Origin: Prochlorococcus sp. AG-402-B05
Lineage (GTDB): Bacteria > Cyanobacteriota > Cyanobacteriia > PCC-6307 > Cyanobiaceae
Direction of reading: 5' to 3'
DNA length: 57,048 nt
Assembly (NCBI GenBank): GCA_003279635.1
Contig: QCHK01000010.1
Location: forward strand, 1 to 57,048
Below, piece by piece: positions 54,930 to 57,048 of the stretch. A program made the translations under genes and the position numbers. The notes under the pieces were generated by a model. The model was not told where the DNA came from. It did not search any database and saw only the letters and a list, made by a program, of their open reading frames with translations. The first letter of the stretch is position 1. Each line of letters opens with the position of its first letter.

Positions 54930-55358
54930 TCATCTCAACAGTAGTCCTAACTCGCTTCTCTTAACAGAAATCTTATTTCCTTTAGGAGTTAAGAAAACCT
55001 TCTCCATTATTCTGCCATCCCTTACAACGATTAATATTGTTTGTCCTGAGAATCTACCTCGTGTCCAATCAATATTTTCTTGATAAGAGTTAGCTCTTTT
55101 TTTGGTAGACGTTCTAGAGAAGATAGATGTTTTACTTTTTGATTTTATTTTCCTTTCAACAGATTCTGTAGATTTTGCGATCAAATCATTAAGGCTTGAA
55201 CGAATGAGTTCTATTTCAGGTACTTCTCTATGAAACCTTGAGGTTACCTTCCAATGGATTAGCTCATATTTCGATTCAAATTGTTTGGCAACTTGATGAT
55301 ATTTTGATTCAATTTTCTTTTGCTTATCCTTCAGATACTTGGCCACAGGCATCTTCAA
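54930..55358 (-). CDS. 142-aa basic protein, unknown
   Basis: ATG at 55358. N-terminal ~40 residues form a charged coiled helix (AKYLKDKQKKIESKYHQVAK). The middle is Lys/Ser-rich (KIKSKSKTSIFSRTSTKKRA). The C-terminal ~45 residues form a strand-rich module (TRGRFSGQTILIVVRDGRIM, EKVFLTPKGNKISV). Soluble, cytoplasmic. No known family; a nucleic-acid-related role is only a guess from the charge. Confidence 0.55.
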   Translation of the reverse strand: MKMPVAKYLKDKQKKIESKYHQVAKQFESKYELIHWKVTSRFHREVPEIELIRSSLNDLIAKSTESVERKIKSKSKTSIFSRTSTKKRANSYQENIDWTRGRFSGQTILIVVRDGRIMEKVFLTPKGNKISVKRSELGLLLR

Positions 55359-55468
55359 TATCTTCTACTACGCTTGTTTATCGTATACGTGAATACAAAA
55401 CCAGATAATAAATACTTATCGAAACACTATTAAACATTAATCAAAAACATACACATATCCCTATCACT

Positions 55469-55567
55469 GTGAGTCTTTTAGCTAGCTTGACCTCTTTGGA
55501 AGATGACTGGGATCAAACCTTTAAAGAGAAGTCAAACTACATTCAACAATCAGCCAAACGAAACTAA
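55469..55567 (+). CDS. Possible 32-aa peptide
   Basis: GTG at 55469: MSLLASLTSLEDDWDQTFKE, KSNYIQQSAKRN. It is soluble and amphipathic. There is no ribosome site; the frame may be a remnant. It lies upstream of the hli gene on the same strand. Confidence 0.3.
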   Translation: MSLLASLTSLEDDWDQTFKEKSNYIQQSAKRN

Positions 55568-55702
55568 AATAACAATGTCAAAACTGACTAGCTGAGCTTG
55601 ATGCAATTAAGCTTTTTTATATTCAATCTTATTGATGATCGTTCGGTATTCCGCTCTCGAACACTCAACACAATTATTAAAATTTGTTTTTTCTAAAAAG
55701 TC

Positions 55703-55810
55703 ATGAATTCTGGTGCTGAACGTTTTAATGGTTTGATGGCGATGATAGGCATCGTTGCTGGAATAGGCGCTTATGCAACAACTGGTCAATTCATCCCAGG
55801 TATTTTCTAG
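55703..55810 (+). CDS. High-light-inducible protein (Hli), 35 aa
   Basis: ATG at 55703; an in-frame TAA just upstream fixes the start. GAERFNGLMAMIGIVAGIGA carries the ExxNG chlorophyll-binding motif, but the usual following Arg is Leu. The end TGQFIPGIF is close to the TGQIIPG signature of multi-copy and phage-type Hli proteins. One membrane helix; Hli proteins bind pigments and protect photosystems under light or nutrient stress. Confidence 0.85.
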   Translation: MNSGAERFNGLMAMIGIVAGIGAYATTGQFIPGIF

Positions 55811-55824
55811 AAATAATTAAAAAT

Positions 55825-55869
55825 AAAAAATCAGTGAATAGACTTTAAAAATCTACTAACTGATTTTTT
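55825..55869. terminator. Shared bidirectional terminator between hli and the 56-aa gene
   Basis: Outer arms AAAAATCAGT and ACTGATTTTTT, with inner TAGA/TCTA pairing. T runs on both strands suit the two convergent genes. Confidence 0.65.
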
Positions 55870-55907
55870 AATCAACCCAATATTTGAGTTACTAATCAAG
55901 AAATGAT

Positions 55908-56078
55908 TTAGCCTTGATTAGCATCTTTGGAATTTCCTAATGCGGGCGCATTCATTCCATCATAGTCAGGTCCAACCATAACTCCAACGATTGCAAACAA
56001 AGCAATAAAAGCAATTCCTACAATTGGAGCAGTGGGTGCTGGGGTTGATAACAAACCACCAAAAATCAAATGACTCAT
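55908..56078 (-). CDS. 56-aa single-helix membrane protein in the hli cluster
   Basis: ATG at 56078: MSHLIFGGLLSTPAPTAPIV, GIAFIALFAIVGVMVGPDYD, then a polar Asn/Asp-rich end. One central helix. It is not PsaI, PsaM or PsbJ by the residues I can compare. Position among hli and psaJ-like genes suggests a thylakoid protein. Function unknown. Confidence 0.6.
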   Translation of the reverse strand: MSHLIFGGLLSTPAPTAPIVGIAFIALFAIVGVMVGPDYDGMNAPALGNSKDANQG

Positions 56079-56368
56079 ATCAGTAAAGTTGGGAGTTATG
56101 TTTTAGCGACTTAACGTTCTGACTGTGATTCGTTTGGAAAGTTTTACTTTTTTATTTAATTTTTGTTCCTTTCATACTCTGCTCATACAATCGATAATAT
56201 TTAATTCTTCCCTATTCAAATCTTGAGTATTTAATTGGAATGTTTTTTCTAGTGAATTGTCAAACCCAAGACGAATAGAGGTCAAACCAACCTAGACAAA
56301 CGTTGTAATAACTGACTGCTTATACCTAGGTCATGTAGGGCTTTGCTCTTAAAACCCTAGCTCACAAA

Positions 56369-56503
56369 TTAACTCATCGGCATGAATAAGTAGTCGGGAG
56401 CGACATAATTCACTCCAATAAGGATGACTGCTGTGGTAGAAAGCCATAGTGTTGCTACTACTGGCGCAGACTTAAACCACTTTGTTCGAAAGATTTTAAA
56501 CAT
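56369..56503 (-). CDS. psaJ: PsaJ-like photosystem I subunit IX, divergent
   Basis: ATG at 56503, 44 residues. [20 protein letters not shown] is the start of PsaJ, followed by the single helix ([20 protein letters not shown]). Canonical PsaJ has ILIEFNRFFPDLLFHP, in which Glu and His each bind a chlorophyll. Here they are Gly (residue ~30) and Met (~41), so both ligands are gone. psaF, the usual neighbour, is not adjacent. It may be a paralogue, since a core psaJ-psaF pair is expected elsewhere. The divergence could also be characteristic of the whole lineage. Confidence 0.75.
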   Translation of the reverse strand: MFKIFRTKWFKSAPVVATLWLSTTAVILIGVNYVAPDYLFMPMS

Positions 56504-56617
56504 TGTTCAAATATTTCTTAGATGCTAAGAGATCGACAATAGAAGCGAAGGGTCGGTTTTAAGCAGACGATCATGTCTTAATCCATCTCTTAAATATAAA
56601 TATTTAATTTAGCGAAT

Positions 56618-56652
56618 CAAAAAGCCTCTCACTTGCCATACAGGGAGAGGCT
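56618..56652 (-). terminator. Terminator of the hli operon
   Basis: On the minus strand AGCCTCTC pairs with GAGAGGCT around a 14-base loop and is followed by five T (56619-56623 on the + strand are A). Confidence 0.85.
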
Positions 56653-56678
56653 AAAGAAAGATTTGTTAAATTTGAATC

Positions 56679-56804
56679 TTAAACAATTCCAGGAACAATC
56701 CAACCAGTGAATCCGTAGTTAATGACTGCAGCAAATAAGCCCATCATAGCAAGACGACCGTTCATTTGCTCTGCTGTTTTCCAGTAGCTAGTTTCTTTGT
56801 TCAT
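56679..56804 (-). CDS. High-light-inducible protein, 41 aa
   Basis: ATG at 56804 overlaps the stop of the upstream hli by one base (TGATG). KTAEQMNGRLAMMGLFAAVI has the canonical ExxNGR motif with Arg, and ends TGWIVPGIV. It is the last gene of the operon before the terminator. Binds chlorophyll and carotenoid. Confidence 0.9.
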   Translation of the reverse strand: MNKETSYWKTAEQMNGRLAMMGLFAAVINYGFTGWIVPGIV

Positions 56805-56950
56805 CACACAAAACCAGGAATGATTTGACCGGTTGTCAAATATGCACCAATGAGAGCCAAACAGCCAACAGAGGCTGCTAAACCATTAAGTCGTTCAGCA
56901 AATTCTTTGCCTTCTTCTAATCTTGGTGTTTCAGTGGTTTGATTTTTCAT
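56804..56950 (-). CDS. High-light-inducible protein, 48 aa
   Basis: I chose ATG at 56950 (MKNQTTETPRLEEGKEFAER) because it overlaps the stop of the upstream hli as TAATG; a longer version from 57010 reads in another gene. EFAERLNGLAASVGCLALIG has ExxNG followed by Leu instead of Arg, and the end is TGQIIPGFV, the phage-shared signature. Confidence 0.88.
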   Translation of the reverse strand: MKNQTTETPRLEEGKEFAERLNGLAASVGCLALIGAYLTTGQIIPGFV

Positions 56951-57048
56951 TAGACGAAACCCGGAATGATTTGACCGGTTGTTGCATAAGCACCAACTAG
57001 AGCAATGCATCCAAACAATGCTGCATAGCCGTTAAGCCTTTCTGCTGT
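56950..57048 (-). CDS. High-light-inducible protein, 5' part off the right edge
   Basis: Last 32 residues are visible: TAERLNGYAALFGCIALVGA then YATTGQIIPGFV. The ExxNG is followed by Tyr, again not Arg. Stop TAA is shared with the next start (TAATG). At least three hli genes are in this operon. Confidence 0.85.
   Translation of the reverse strand, partial: TAERLNGYAALFGCIALVGAYATTGQIIPGFV

Noticed and set aside
55607-55789. Minus-strand 60-aa ORF
   Set aside because: Antisense to the hli gene at 55703-55810, which has the ExxNG and TGQFIPGIF motifs.

Overview
The window reads as a chromosome segment of a marine picocyanobacterium, most likely Prochlorococcus. This is an inference from AT-rich DNA, chlG, petP, ndhB and the cyanobacterial ctaA/ctaB/cox set, cyAbrB, PspA/Vipp1, several high-light-inducible (hli) genes and many tiny one-helix proteins. 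The hli abundance and the decayed mobile genes would suit a low-light-adapted clade such as LLI, but no marker here proves the clade. I found no rRNA, tRNA, CRISPR array or intact insertion sequence.

Layout. (1) 1-2698: 5' part of a very large minus-strand surface or secreted protein (two C-type-lectin-like domains, an Ig-like domain, FG-GAP-like propeller repeats, another Ig-like domain), running off the left edge. (2) 2.7-7.1 kb: a decayed accessory region. It holds a frameshifted staphylococcal-nuclease-like gene, a frameshifted small membrane protein, and a minus-strand replication module (58-aa ribbon-helix-helix-like protein, primase-polymerase, RecA/AAA-type helicase with winged-helix tail). 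The last two genes are broken by frameshifts and nonsense changes, and the Walker A Thr is replaced by Met. (3) 7.2-46.8 kb: a dense core block. It contains groL; an ABC-2 exporter; heme A synthesis (ctaB, ctaA) divergent from the coxB-coxA-coxC oxidase operon; an AbrB regulator; ribE; a Tat/lipoprotein-DUF2232-CobT-like cluster; topA; ndhB; a LolD/DevA-type ATPase; birA; pspA; menG; hisF; petP-chlG; rsmB; a porin-like gene; trmH; a dppC-like permease; lepA; mqo; nfu; a NicO-type metal permease beside a PsbN-like protein; a cysteine lyase/desulfurase-like enzyme; murE; yidD; rpsD.

(4) 46.8-55.6 kb: an accessory island. It begins directly at the rpsD terminator with a tyrosine recombinase broken into at least four pieces. 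Small ORFs of unknown function follow, including a packed minus-strand run of small secreted or membrane proteins (49.4-51.3 kb) and several frameshifted remnants. (5) 55.7-57.05 kb: a cluster of tiny photosynthesis-associated membrane proteins: four hli genes (three in a TAATG/TGATG-coupled minus-strand operon that runs off the right edge), a 56-aa one-helix protein and a PsaJ-like protein lacking the usual chlorophyll-ligand residues.

The strongest leads are the two decayed mobile modules at 4.9-7.1 kb and 46.8-48.3 kb, the divergent PsaJ-like and PsbN-like proteins, and the unassigned small-gene run at 49.4-51.3 kb. Many lesions are single-base events, some in homopolymers, so read-level confirmation is needed to separate real decay from assembly error.
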